64,000 bases of DNA from Kondoa malvinella. Lineage: Eukaryota; Basidiomycota; Agaricostilbomycetes; Agaricostilbales; Kondoaceae. Under the pieces are notes generated by a model. The model did not search any database, was not told the DNA's origin, and worked only from the letters and a program-made list of their open reading frames with translations. This document shows, piece after piece, positions 1 to 10,020 of this stretch. The DNA lies in NCBI GenBank assembly GCA_039545315.1, contig BCIM01000001.1, positions 1,482,807 through 1,546,806 on the forward strand, in the 5' to 3' direction. Numbering within the stretch: the first letter of the stretch is position 1; each line of letters starts with the position of its first letter. The position numbers and the translations under genes are program-made.

Positions 1-225
1 TACTGCTGATGCACAAGATCTGCATTGCTGGTCTGTTCAACCGCCTTCACCTTTGACTTTCGACAATATCGGCTTTTCAAAGACTTTGGGGACCTTGAAA
101 TACCTCACATGTGTGTGAAGTGGATACCGAAATGATATACGCTTATATCTGAGGTTCAACGCAGGCGCCGACTGTGACTGTGGGCCTCTAGGCTTTGTGG
201 ATGCAAAAGGTCGAGATCTGGGCAT
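1..225 (-). CDS. 5' part of an unidentified basic protein, cut by window edge
   Basis: A minus-strand frame opens with ATG at 223-225 and runs about 62 codons leftwards before an in-frame stop near position 37. A possible donor (GTTGAA) lies just before that stop, so the gene would continue through an intron and off the window. The visible N-terminus is rich in Arg, Lys, Ser and Pro and has no acidic patch, which could suit a mitochondrial presequence or a ribosomal protein. That is only inference from composition. It would be divergent from the Tem1-like gene at 509. I do not recognise a family, and the frame could be fortuitous. Confidence 0.3.
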
Positions 226-508
226 GGAAGTAGAGCAAGAGCGGCTGGGCGAGAAGGATGAGAAACCAAAGGAAGAGTTGCAATACTTGCTGTCGTGGAG
301 AAGAGTGAGATATAAGGTCGTCTAGATTATGCATGTCTCTTTCGCTTTGGCCTTGAACCGTGTGTTTCGCTTCCCGTCAAGCTCTAGCCGGTACTACGAC
401 CTAGACTTCTGAGCAAACTGGCAGCTCTACTACGACATACGTATCGGTCTGCAGCTCGTTGCTAGCCAAGTGTCGCAGTCACGACCTTGAAGCGAATTAC
501 GCGCCGAA

Positions 509-1737
509 ATGGCAGCGCAAGCAGAAGGGTCAGCACAGCAGCCTGCTGAAGATGAGAAGAACAGGTTCGTACGATGCTCCATGCTCTGACAGGGCCTCAC
601 TTGTCTGCGGCTGCCCACAGTGTTGTCATCAAGGTCAGCGAGCAATGCGCACTCTACGTGACCAGGATCTGACGCTATATGCTCTAGGTCGGCATGGTCG
701 GAGACTCTCAGATTGGCAAGACGAGCTTGATGGTCAAGTAGTTCGTTCCTTTCGTTCCGCTGTCAATGCATTCGTCTGAATCTAGTTTCAGCGTCGAGGG
801 CTCTTTCGACGAAGACTACATCCAGACGCTAGGTACATCTACCAAGTGCTCTAAGCTGTATAAGTAGCTGAATTATCTGTGATGTACAGGCGTCAACTTC
901 ATGGAAAAGACGGTCAGCTGGACTCCTTGTCTACCGCGGTTTAGCTTCCTGATGACGCGAGCAGATCTCTATCAGGAATACAGAGATTACTTTCAGTATA
1001 TGTGAGCTTCGTTTCGGAACTCTAAATACTTTCAACTGACTTGGTCGAAGGGGATTTGGGCGGGCAGAGAGAATTCGTCAGTGAAGACAGACTCTTAGCT
1101 GTATTTGCAGCTGAGACCTTGAATTTAACTGACAGGTCAACATGCTGCCTCTCGTCTGTAACGACGCCGTTGCTATCCTCTTCATGTTCGACCTATCTCG
1201 GAAATCTACCTTGAATTCGATCAAGGAGTGGTACAGGCAAGTAAGAGGCTTCAACAAGGTAGGTTAAACCAGGGAATATGCGTCATAGACGCTTATCATC
1301 AAGGCACGACCTACAGACAGCAATACCTTTTCTCGTGGGAACAAAGTACGACCACTTTTCTACCTTTTCAAGAGACGAACAGGAAGAAATTACGAGACAA
1401 TCACGGCGCTTTGCGAGAGCGATGAAAGCGCCGCTAATATATTGCTCGACGTCTCATTCGATTAATGTACAGAAGGTTCGTGAGCAAAGGTTTTCGCGTT
1501 TTTGCGCTCATTTGTCTTGGCTTACAGATCTTCAAGATTGTACTATCTAAAGCGTTCGATCTCAAGTCTACTATCGTAGGTGCTGCGTCTTGCTTTGTGC
1601 TCTTCTTTGAGATGTCTGGTCTATCAGCCGGAAGTGACGGACGTGGGCGAGCCATTACTCATGTGGGTTGGCGGATTAGTATTGGGCTTACGCTCATCCT
1701 TTTTTCTTCTAATGCCCACAGATACGTGGACGTCTAG
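509..1737 (+). CDS. TEM1: Tem1/Spg1-type septation GTPase
   Basis: Small Ras-superfamily GTPase at the top of the mitotic exit/septation initiation network, acting at spindle pole bodies. Spliced, it gives about 206 residues. The P-loop GDSQIGKTS is encoded near 700-720, the switch-II motif DLGGQ near 1054, and the variant guanine-specificity motif TKYD near 1345, all typical of Tem1/Spg1 rather than Ras or Rab. The C-terminus is EPLLIYVDV with stop at 1735-1737 and no CaaX prenylation box, as in this family. The start at 509 is followed by an acidic leader. I count about 11 introns, including a 13-nt microexon at 621-633, whose inclusion joins NSVVIK to VGMVGDS in frame. Every splice choice restores a continuous, family-like protein, so identification is strong. 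Confidence 0.93.
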
Positions 1738-1889
1738 TGTTTCGCCCATCTGTACTACTACCACAAACCCCTCGTCTCGGTGTTTGGTTCAACAGAGATG
1801 TTGGAGATACCCGTGTATATTATATTTCAAAGGGATAGCCCTGATCTGCATAGGATACCTGCGTGTGCATTGAAAGCTGTATCACAATC

Positions 1890-3227
1890 ATGTTCTCGCG
1901 CTACTTCTCAGATGCGCGCGTCAATCTGCTCTCGTCTTCAGACAGCGATAGGACTTATAGACTCCTCTTTCTACCTTGGGCTCCAGAAGCTCTCATCAAA
2001 CTCCAGGTGCGCGACACAGAGCAGGCAGCTCCAGATTGATGCTGAACAAAGTATGCGATTTCCATGTAGCGAATGCCTGGCAGCAAGAATGCCCTCACCA
2101 GCGCTCGCGAAGACGCGGACAAGATCTGCTCTACCTTGCGCAAGGCGAATGAGACGCAATTCACTCTTTCGGTCTTCTTACCTGGAGAAGATGGGTGGAA
2201 GGCAGATTCGGAGCCAAGCACTGCAGAAGACTGCATGCGCAAGCGTTTGATCATGTCAGAGGTACCTTATGAGTTTCTGCCAGTCGTCGAGCACTACAAG
2301 TATGCCCTTCTGGCGCCCCCACGAGAGCAGCCCAACGCTTCCCGGTGGTCAGAGTACCGAAGTCTGGAAAGCAGTCTCCTCAAGCTGCGCGCAGGTGGAA
2401 TGCCTGACGCTGTAGTTCGTCTTCTGGAGCAACTGGACCTGCTGCGCTACTTTCCATCCGATTACATCAGTCGACTCTTCAAAGTCTTGCTCAGTATCTT
2501 AGAAGCCCTTGTCAATTCGTACCGCCTCAAATACAACGCATCCAACGAAGTATGGACCAGCTACGACCAACGGGATATGACATCAATCCTCGAACCTCTC
2601 TATACTTTTCTTTGCATCCACCCTCGTGATTGCCAAATCACTTTCGACGAACTCAATCACAATGGGTCGCAGACGTGTATTCTGCTAAGGCTGGAGCGTA
2701 TGCTGCTCAAGGGGGGACATGCTCAGACCAAAGCAGAAATGTGCGAAAATGAGGCTTCATTTGCTTGTCTACGGGCTTTGCTGGGATCCTTTGGAGGGCT
2801 TCTGGGCGTCAGAATGACCGAGCTGCACCTTTTTGGAGAAGGTGAATGGGAACAACTACAAGGAGCGCCGGCCAGGCTACACCTTTATGGCGAACTGCTT
2901 GGTAGAATCGCAGAAATGAAGAAGTATCAGCCATGGAAATATCCGGGCATCAATTGTCTGGCTGTTTGTCTGTACTGTGGATCGTCAAAAGCCGGACAAG
3001 AAGGCTTTAAGCAGTATAGACCATGCAAGAATTGCGCAATTGCAACTTATTGTGGTCAGTCCCATCGTCTGCATACACTTCATGCTCAACACTCATCCTC
3101 ATGTAGGAGTCGAATGTCAGCGAGCTGGTATGCGCCCAACTTAAGGATTATTTGTCACCCGCTAAAGACTACACCAGACTGGAACCATCACAAGAAACGC
3201 TGCTCAAACATCAACAAGCCGGCGTAA
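1890..3227 (+). CDS. MYND zinc-finger protein, 390 residues
   Basis: Four exons (1890-2006, 2070-3054, 3107-3127, 3178-3227) join to 1,173 nt. The long middle exon encodes a mostly helical region of roughly 330 residues with no domain I can name. The C-terminal 45 residues form a MYND finger: CLYCGSS, then CKNC, YCGVECQ and HHKKRC. The last Cys/His ligands only appear after removing two introns; the uninterrupted frame replaces them with nonsense sequence. MYND fingers usually bind proline-rich partner peptides. Start 1890 (MFSRYFSD) is the first ATG that splices in frame through a 63-nt intron. Exon 2 alone also has an internal ATG at 2073. The gene follows the Tem1-like gene by 152 bp in the same direction. 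Substrate or partner is unknown. Confidence 0.8.
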
Positions 3228-3554
3228 GAATTCACCTCCTTACTCGAGGAATGTCATCAAGACTGACCGCACATGTCATATACTCGCTTTGAAAATCACC
3301 CCAAGAGCTGGATATACCCTAAAGGAGATACCCGTATCGAACCGCCTGGAATGCTACGTTTCACTGGCATTGTGATTGATCGCACTGTGCATTGCTGCCA
3401 GCAGGTGCGGGCGATGCAGGAGTATACAGAACGTTCTAAATGCATATAATGATGTAACAAGCAAAGTGTCCTTCCCAAACCAATGCTATGCGCTCACACG
3501 ATGACAGACTAACCAGAAAGTAGCGACTCTTGAGATATCAACATAAATTTGCGC
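3228..3554. other. Intergenic region between two convergent genes
   Basis: This stretch holds the 3' flanks of the plus-strand MYND gene and the minus-strand gene ending at 3555. A 60-codon minus-strand frame at 3296-3478 has no recognisable content. I see no RNA gene. Confidence 0.6.
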
Positions 3555-5869
3555 TCAGACCTGCCTCGACAACGGCACATCTTGCAGCTGGGTTCCTGGA
3601 GGTCGTCGCATTTCCGCCAGAGACGGACTAGGTCCGTTTGCTCCTATTCTCGGGCGCATGAAACTAGCTGGGTTCTGCGGGGGCGGCTGCTGTTGTCCTG
3701 GAGGGAAATTGCCATCTCTTGGTGATCTGGCCTGTTGCGACGGCACGTAATTGCCTTCAACCCGCTGCCGGCCTGGTGAAGGTGGAGCTTGACCTATTGG
3801 AGAACGTTGCTGTTGCTGCGGAGGAGGAGCAGCGTTGTTTGACCCAATTCTAGGCCGAATAGGCGCTGACTGAGCTTGACCAGGACCTGGGCGCGGAGCG
3901 AATGTCGGACCGGAAGGACCTGATTCATATGGCAGAGCAGACGATGTCGAAGCGCTGAGCGACGAAGCACCTCGTGGTGGAGGTTGCTGCTGAACTTGAG
4001 GTGAAGAGTTGCCAGATCGAAGCGAATCCGGGAGCGGACGTGGGCCACTTCTCATGTCCGGTGAAGGACCTCTGCTGTCCCCTCTTACACGCGGCTCTTG
4101 TATTCTCGGATCTTGTAGCTGACGAGGATCTTGTTGCATCTGCCTTGGATCCGGCTGTTGCATCCTCGGATCCCTTCGCGGATCTTCTGTCCCTTGCTGC
4201 TGCTGAGCTCTAGGATCAACCATCCTCGGGTCTTGTCCTGCCGGTGGACCTCTATGTTGCAACCTTGGATCTGCATTCGGTGGTGGGCCTCTCGAATCCA
4301 TTTGCTGAGGTGAAATCATTGGTCGCCCATTCTGCTGTGGTGCGCGAGGATCTGACAGTTGCCTTTGCTGCGGAGGTGGGGCGCGAGGATCTGAACCTTG
4401 TCTCTGTTGCGAAATGGGCGCACGCGGATCAGACATTTGGCGCTGTTGTTGCTGTCTAGGGTCTTGCTGAGGTCTTGGGTCCGACATTTGCCGTTGCTGT
4501 AATCTAGGATCGGAATTTTGACGCTGTTGCATGATTCGAGGGTCGAAAGTCCGAGCTGCATCAACTGGCATAGCTTGAGGTCCTCTTGGATCAGGACTCA
4601 TTTGCTGCCGATTATCAGGTCTTCTTGGCTGTTGTTGTTGCGGCCTAGGATCATTCGACGCGCTTCGAGATCGCTCTTCTCCTGTTCGAGGACGCTCTTG
4701 TAATGTCATGCCATTCATGCCATTGATCATACCGCGATCTGGCGGATCTGATGCCGGTCGACGAGGCGTCGGTCTCTCGTTCGAGTGGTAGCCGGTTGGA
4801 TGCAGCTGATGATTTGGTGCCGAACCAGGTGGACGAGCTGTAGCGGCAGACGGAGCGCGGAGGGGCTGTGCCATCAAAAGAATCGAAAATCAGCCTAGAC
4901 TGATTACATCGACTCTAGACGCACCGTGCCAGCTCCTTTCATCGCCTCTCTAATCTCATCATCCAGCACATTGAGCGCAGCACAAAGCACAATCCATCTA
5001 TCATGCCAAAAGTCAGCACAGCCTCAAGGATAGCCAATTCCGCAACCTACTCCACCATATCCTCATTCCCATCACCAAGCGTCTTCCAGACCGCCTTTTC
5101 AGTCTCTGATTTCCCACTGATGACAACTCTGGTCCCACCACCAGCTCCAGTTCGCTTATCAACGGGCGCTTTCTCAATTTTACCAAATTCGATTCGTTTC
5201 GGCGGAACTAAATGACCAGAATACGTATAATACCATAAGGTCCAAAAAGGTGAGGTTCGGGATGTTTTGGAAATTTGGAATAGAGGTTGATCTTCGCCTG
5301 CTCCTGAGGGATCGACAGAGGGTAGAGTGAGCTTGTATGTTGGCATGGCGATACCGGTGTTATGTATTGACCAGCGAAGGGCGCGAGAGGCTTCGCATCT
5401 AATAATCTTTTCTTTTCCTGATGAACCGCCTGGTATAATACTTTTAAAACAAGACTGTATCTGTGATGAGAATGACATACCGTGACCTTGGGATGATGAC
5501 GACGGTGAAGAAGCGACACCTGTTATAGCTGAAGAAGGAAACATTTTGGCAACGCAGAGATCTCCATTTGGTGAGGGTGTCAACAGATAGTTTTCCCTAT
5601 CAAGTCATATCAGCTTGTATACTCCAGCAGTTGCTTTTGACGTACTGGTTGAAATTGGTATGTAGGTAAGTATATAGCAACTTTTGCGGCGCTCCAGCAG
5701 GAGTAACAATCTAAGCAAGGCATAAGAGTTCAATGCACATTCCGGCCCTTTTTCGAGGTATACTGACCAAAGTGGGTAGATGATCTGGAACAGGAGCATG
5801 GTTTGGACTTGTAAAGACTGTGTAGATGGCCTGAGCTGGACTCGGAGCTGCTGTTGGTGATTCTGCCAT
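3555..5869 (-). CDS. Conserved fungal protein with long DPR-repeat disordered tail, 677 residues
   Basis: Six exons on the minus strand (5768-5869, 5646-5710, 5481-5596, 5051-5417, 4925-4997, 3555-4865) join to 2,034 nt with consistent phases. The first five exons give a compact N-terminal domain of about 241 residues, with stretches such as PFWTLWYYTYSGHLVPPKR, TGAGGGTRVVISGK and WIVLCAALNVLDDEI. I recall such stretches from uncharacterised fungal proteins, but I cannot assign a function. The last exon encodes about 435 residues of low-complexity Gln/Pro/Arg sequence. It carries roughly 17 DPR tripeptides, often preceded by MS, GS, LS or QQ, then Pro-rich RPRIG motifs. Viewed alone, the last exon looks like a separate gene, but its apparent start lies inside the intron 4866-4924. 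The start at 5869 opens MAESPTAAPS. Repeated Gln/Pro tracts suggest phase separation or scaffold behaviour; this is inference. Confidence 0.75.
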
Positions 5870-7169
5870 TGTTTGGCTGTTGTTTCGTCTTGGCGAGGAA
5901 TGCGCTGTTGCTTAAAGGTAGTATAGGTGCTGATGCGTGTAAGGGAGTATCTGGCAGCCAGCGCAGATTTCCAAAGGGGAGACTGCAGAAGGTCGATATG
6001 CCCAAGACAAACAATGGCCTATGCTCTGCTCGTGCGGCTCTATGTGCTGCAGCTCAAGCTTCAGGCTGATCCTTCTGGTTGTCTTGAAGCTCGCTCTTCA
6101 CGGAATAGGCAACTCTTGAGAGGCGACAAGTCCAAACAGAGACAGAAGCTTCTAAGGCCGAACTTTGACAGAAGAACACGCAGCAGGGGGGTGATTTCGC
6201 GCGGGTCTGCAAGGTATCAAGGACGGCAGCTGTTGAGCAGTAGTGATATCATCGGCGTAAGCAGCAAGTCGGTGTTCCGAATCACAACAAGCAATTCAGT
6301 GAAAATGGCAAGTTGTCGCTTTGTTGATCGGTATTGTCCTTATGCGGCCATGCCTGTCCTCTGTCTGCACTGTGTGCGAGTCGTGCGAATTGTCAAGAAT
6401 ATCGCATGGCCTTGTCAATTTGCTCAGCAGAACTTCGCGTCGCTCGACATGTCGTGAACTTGTAGGATACCTAAAGCTCGTCGGTTGCTCATACTGCACC
6501 CTAGCTGCTGCTCCTCGTACTGTGACTGTCTCTACTTCGTCACTGCCCTGCAGGCAGCTCGGCCCGCGCATTGGCCTGCTAATACCAGGCATTTCTGGAT
6601 CAGCTGCTTTAATGCTATGCTGTGCTCTTGCATGCACGTGCACATCGACTGAGCTATTGCATTCAATTCTCCAAGTCGCTGTGCTTGGCTGTACATACAG
6701 CAGAGGTTTCCCCAGCTTTCTGCCTTCTGATTCGTCTCGCCATGACATAAACTTTTATCAAGCAAGGTGGCCGCTCGAGCGCTCCTCATGGTACGCGCAG
6801 TCGATCTGCAGCCTGTTGAAGGGCACAAGACTGCTCACAGCAGTACCTGACCTCGAGGTCTCCATCTTTACGCCGCAAACCAATTGAATCAGCGATAGAG
6901 TTCAGCTCTAGCATACCTTCCTCTACCTTCTCATAATACGCATTGTCCTCTGCAATATATCTCTACTAAGAGGCGTTCGGTCTCGTGGTTATAGTCTTGT
7001 CGCCGCGCTTGCGATCCAAGGTTGTCCTCTCATCAGTCACTCGGTCACTTTTTCTACTAGATCTCCATCCTTTCATCACCTTGACGACAAACACCGCAGT
7101 CTAAAACCTTGTCTGCGCTAATTCTTAACGAACCTTTACGACTCTTTATTCACGACCTCTACTCAAAAA
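5870..7169. other. 1.3-kb divergent intergenic region without a supported gene
   Basis: It lies between the minus-strand start at 5869 and the MFS start at 7170. Overlapping open frames exist on both strands (plus 6321-6887, minus 6296-6748). Neither has family-like content, and neither improves with splicing. The last 270 bases are rich in C/T with TCATCACC-type stretches, typical of a fungal promoter and 5' leader for the MFS gene. Confidence 0.5.
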
Positions 7170-9856
7170 ATGGCGACAGCTACATCGCCCAACACCAACA
7201 CGCTTGAGAAGCAACCTCATGCTCTTGATGCCGATTTCGAAGATCCTCACATTGTCGCTCTGCGTGATAACCCAGAAGTGAGGGAAAAGTTGACTTGGAC
7301 AGTTGTTCTTTCCGTCTTCGTGAGCTGGGTTTTGCCCTATAACTTGGCATTAAGCTGATGTCTGGCGGGTAGTTCCTATCCCTTGGTCTCGTTGCTCCCG
7401 TATCGCTTGGTTTCATCCTGCCCACTGCTATCTTGGTGTAAGTCTCCGCTATACGATCAGGAACCCTACTTAGTAACTCGTAGTCAAATCGGTACTGATC
7501 TTGGCGACACTCTTAATATCGGGTGGGTGGCCTCAGGTTGGAGCGTGGGAACTTCTGTCAGTCTTTCACATGTCAAACAAGCGCGATCTCAAATTTTGTG
7601 ATAGGTTGGTTTTGGGATCGGTGGTTCTTTATCGGACATCTTTGGTCGTCGTCCTATCATCCTTTTGGGTCAACTCATTGTTCTCGTTGGATGTATCGTC
7701 GCCGCGTAAGTCCACACGCCTTCAGCAACATTCGATGCGCTCATCACTATGCTTGCCTCAGGACTGCAACATCACTTACTTCAGTTATTGTTGGCTCAAC
7801 TATCATCGGGTACGGATGTGGCACAGGTAAGCAAAAGCTGCTAGTATCTTATGTCCGGCTAATTCAAGGACCATTTCCCAGCTTTCGTTTCGTTCCCTGG
7901 TATCTCTGAAATTCTACCCAACAAATGGAGAGGACTCGGTCTAGCCGCGGCTGAGGCTGCATTGGTCATCCCCTGGGGTTTCGCCGGTGTCTACATCGCG
8001 TACCAGGTAGGTCTTTCTGCGAGCTGAGTCAATCATCACTGACGATTGTGCTAGTTCTTGGAACGCTCGTGGCGGTGAGTTTCCTCTTTGCTCTTCGTGG
8101 GTCTAAGACTGAAGCTCATCTAGCTGGGTGTACTACGCCGCCATTATTTACGCGTATGTTGCAGCTTACAGCTGATTCCTTGGGGTAATCTCCATTAACA
8201 TCTTCTTCGTACAGTGCTGTCGGTCTCATTGGTACTGCCATCGTCTACTTCCCACCCACTCATCCGCAACATGACTACGGCAAGACTCGTTTCCAACAAG
8301 TCAAAGAACTCGACTTTATCGGCATCTTCCTCTTCTCTAGCGGTCTCACTGTCTTCCTCGTTGGTCTCTCATGGGCTGGTCAACCTCAACATCCTTGGCG
8401 ATCCGTTTCGGTCATTGCACCAATCATCCTCGGTTTCTTGACTTTTGCCGCATGCTTCGTGTATGACTTTACTGTTCGCCCAAAGAACGCCTTCTTGCCG
8501 CTAGAGTTGTTCAGAAACGTTCGTGGTTTCACTCTGTAAGCCTCTCCTTTTTTACGTATTTTTCCTCCCGAAGCATAATGCTGATAACACTGCAGGCTCC
8601 TTGTTCTGGTTGCCGTCTCTGGCATGATCTTCTTCTCCGCGTCGACTCTACTCGTAAGGAATGTCACGAGAAAAAAAGATCATCAACTCATTTTGACCTT
8701 ACAGCCTCAAGCAACTCTATACTGCTTTACCAATGACAGCACAGAAATCGGTATCATTGCCCTACCAAATGGCAGTGGGCAGCTAATTGGAGGCGTCATC
8801 CTGCCTGCTCTGGTTCACAAGATCAAAAGAATCAGAGGCCAATTCGTCACTGCGATGTTGATCCAGACTATCTTCTGCGCTTTGTACGCTGTTGCTTTGA
8901 CTGGCCAACGTGAGTGTGTATGCTAGCATCTACACGTCGGTACTGACGAATCTTCTCAGATAAATACGCTTGGAGTGAGCTCAAGCCCTGCCAAGACGAT
9001 GAGTAGCTGATAGGCGATAACAGTGATGTTCCAACTCTTTGGACAAGGTGCTTTCGGATGGATCACCATCCTGTGCTACGTCACTGCCTGCCTCCGTCAA
9101 CGTTCCGCAAGCGCAACTCGGTGTCGCACTGGTACGTTCTCGCGTCTTGTCGTTCGTGATAGTCCGCTTAATTGAACTCTCTTTGATAGGGATTGATCGG
9201 TGTAAGTCTGAAGCATCATGACACTGCTCCTCAGTAGCTCAAGTTACTTTGATAGGTCTTCCGCTCAGCTGGAGGCTCAGTCGGTATCGGTCAGTCTACT
9301 AGCGCTGGACATGAATAGCTTCTCAATTGTCTTTACAGCCATTTTCACGACCATCTTCAGTGGTTTGGCAGCCGATAAAGTCGCGCCTGCTATTGCAGCA
9401 GCTGGTCTATCCAACGGCCTTGACGCAGCTAACGTTGGCCGTAAGTCATCTCTTCCTTTAATTGTTCCTTAGTCTGATGCCGGTCCTTAGCACTCGTCGC
9501 TGCGACCATCAACAACGCTGTTGGCGTGCCAGGTTCTTTTGCTGCCGTTCCAGGCATCACAGACACTATCTCCTCAGCCGCTGCTCAAGCTCTCAAGGAC
9601 GCTTACTCGTCTGCTTTCTCTACAACTTTCCTTACTACTATCGGTCAGTCCCTCAAACTGATTACTTCATGGACAACCCTGACTTTCTTTCGTAGCTTTT
9701 AACGTCATTGCCTTGGTTTGCGCTTTCTTCGTCATGGATATCAGCCCCTTCTTGACCAACCACACTGCTGTGCACCTGGAGAAGGAAGTGATCGGCGAGA
9801 AGCATGCTGGAGAGAAACATGCGGGAAATGAATCGGTCGAATCTGACCCAAAGTGA
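7170..9856 (+). CDS. MFS efflux pump, TRI12 (trichothecene efflux)-like
   Basis: Proton-driven membrane transporter of the drug:H+ antiporter type, probably with 14 membrane segments. The start MATATSPN precedes a cytosolic leader and the first segment. Splicing more than ten short introns recovers the family pattern: IGTDLGDTLNIGWVASGW, then SLSDIFGRRPIILLGQ (motif A), FPGISEILPNKWRGLGLA, FGQGAFGWITILCYVTAC and GVFRSAGGSVGIAIFTTIFS. The C-terminal tail VIGEKHAG..SVESDPK is hydrophilic. In ascomycetes the TRI12 family exports trichothecenes or siderophores; here no toxin or siderophore cluster is adjacent, so the substrate is unknown. The stop is at 9854-9856. Confidence 0.88.
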
Positions 9857-10020
9857 AGGATACAATCTAGAGGGTCAATAGGGCATATTTACGATCTCAT
9901 ATGCAATCAAAAGAGCCTGCTTGGCTTTACTCATGAAGTTCGGTGGCGTTCATGTTTTGATTCTCGAAAGTTGTGCAGGCGCGTCATTTGACCTGTTCCA
10001 ACCCACCGTCATAGAGCATC

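Noticed and set aside
3555..4877. Stand-alone 440-codon Gln/Pro-rich gene
   Set aside because: Its apparent start is a TTG/ATG inside a sequence that works as an intron; upstream exons join in phase at 4865.
6296..6887. Overlapping ORFs of 150 and 188 codons on opposite strands
   Set aside because: No family-like content, no phase-consistent introns, and the two frames exclude each other.
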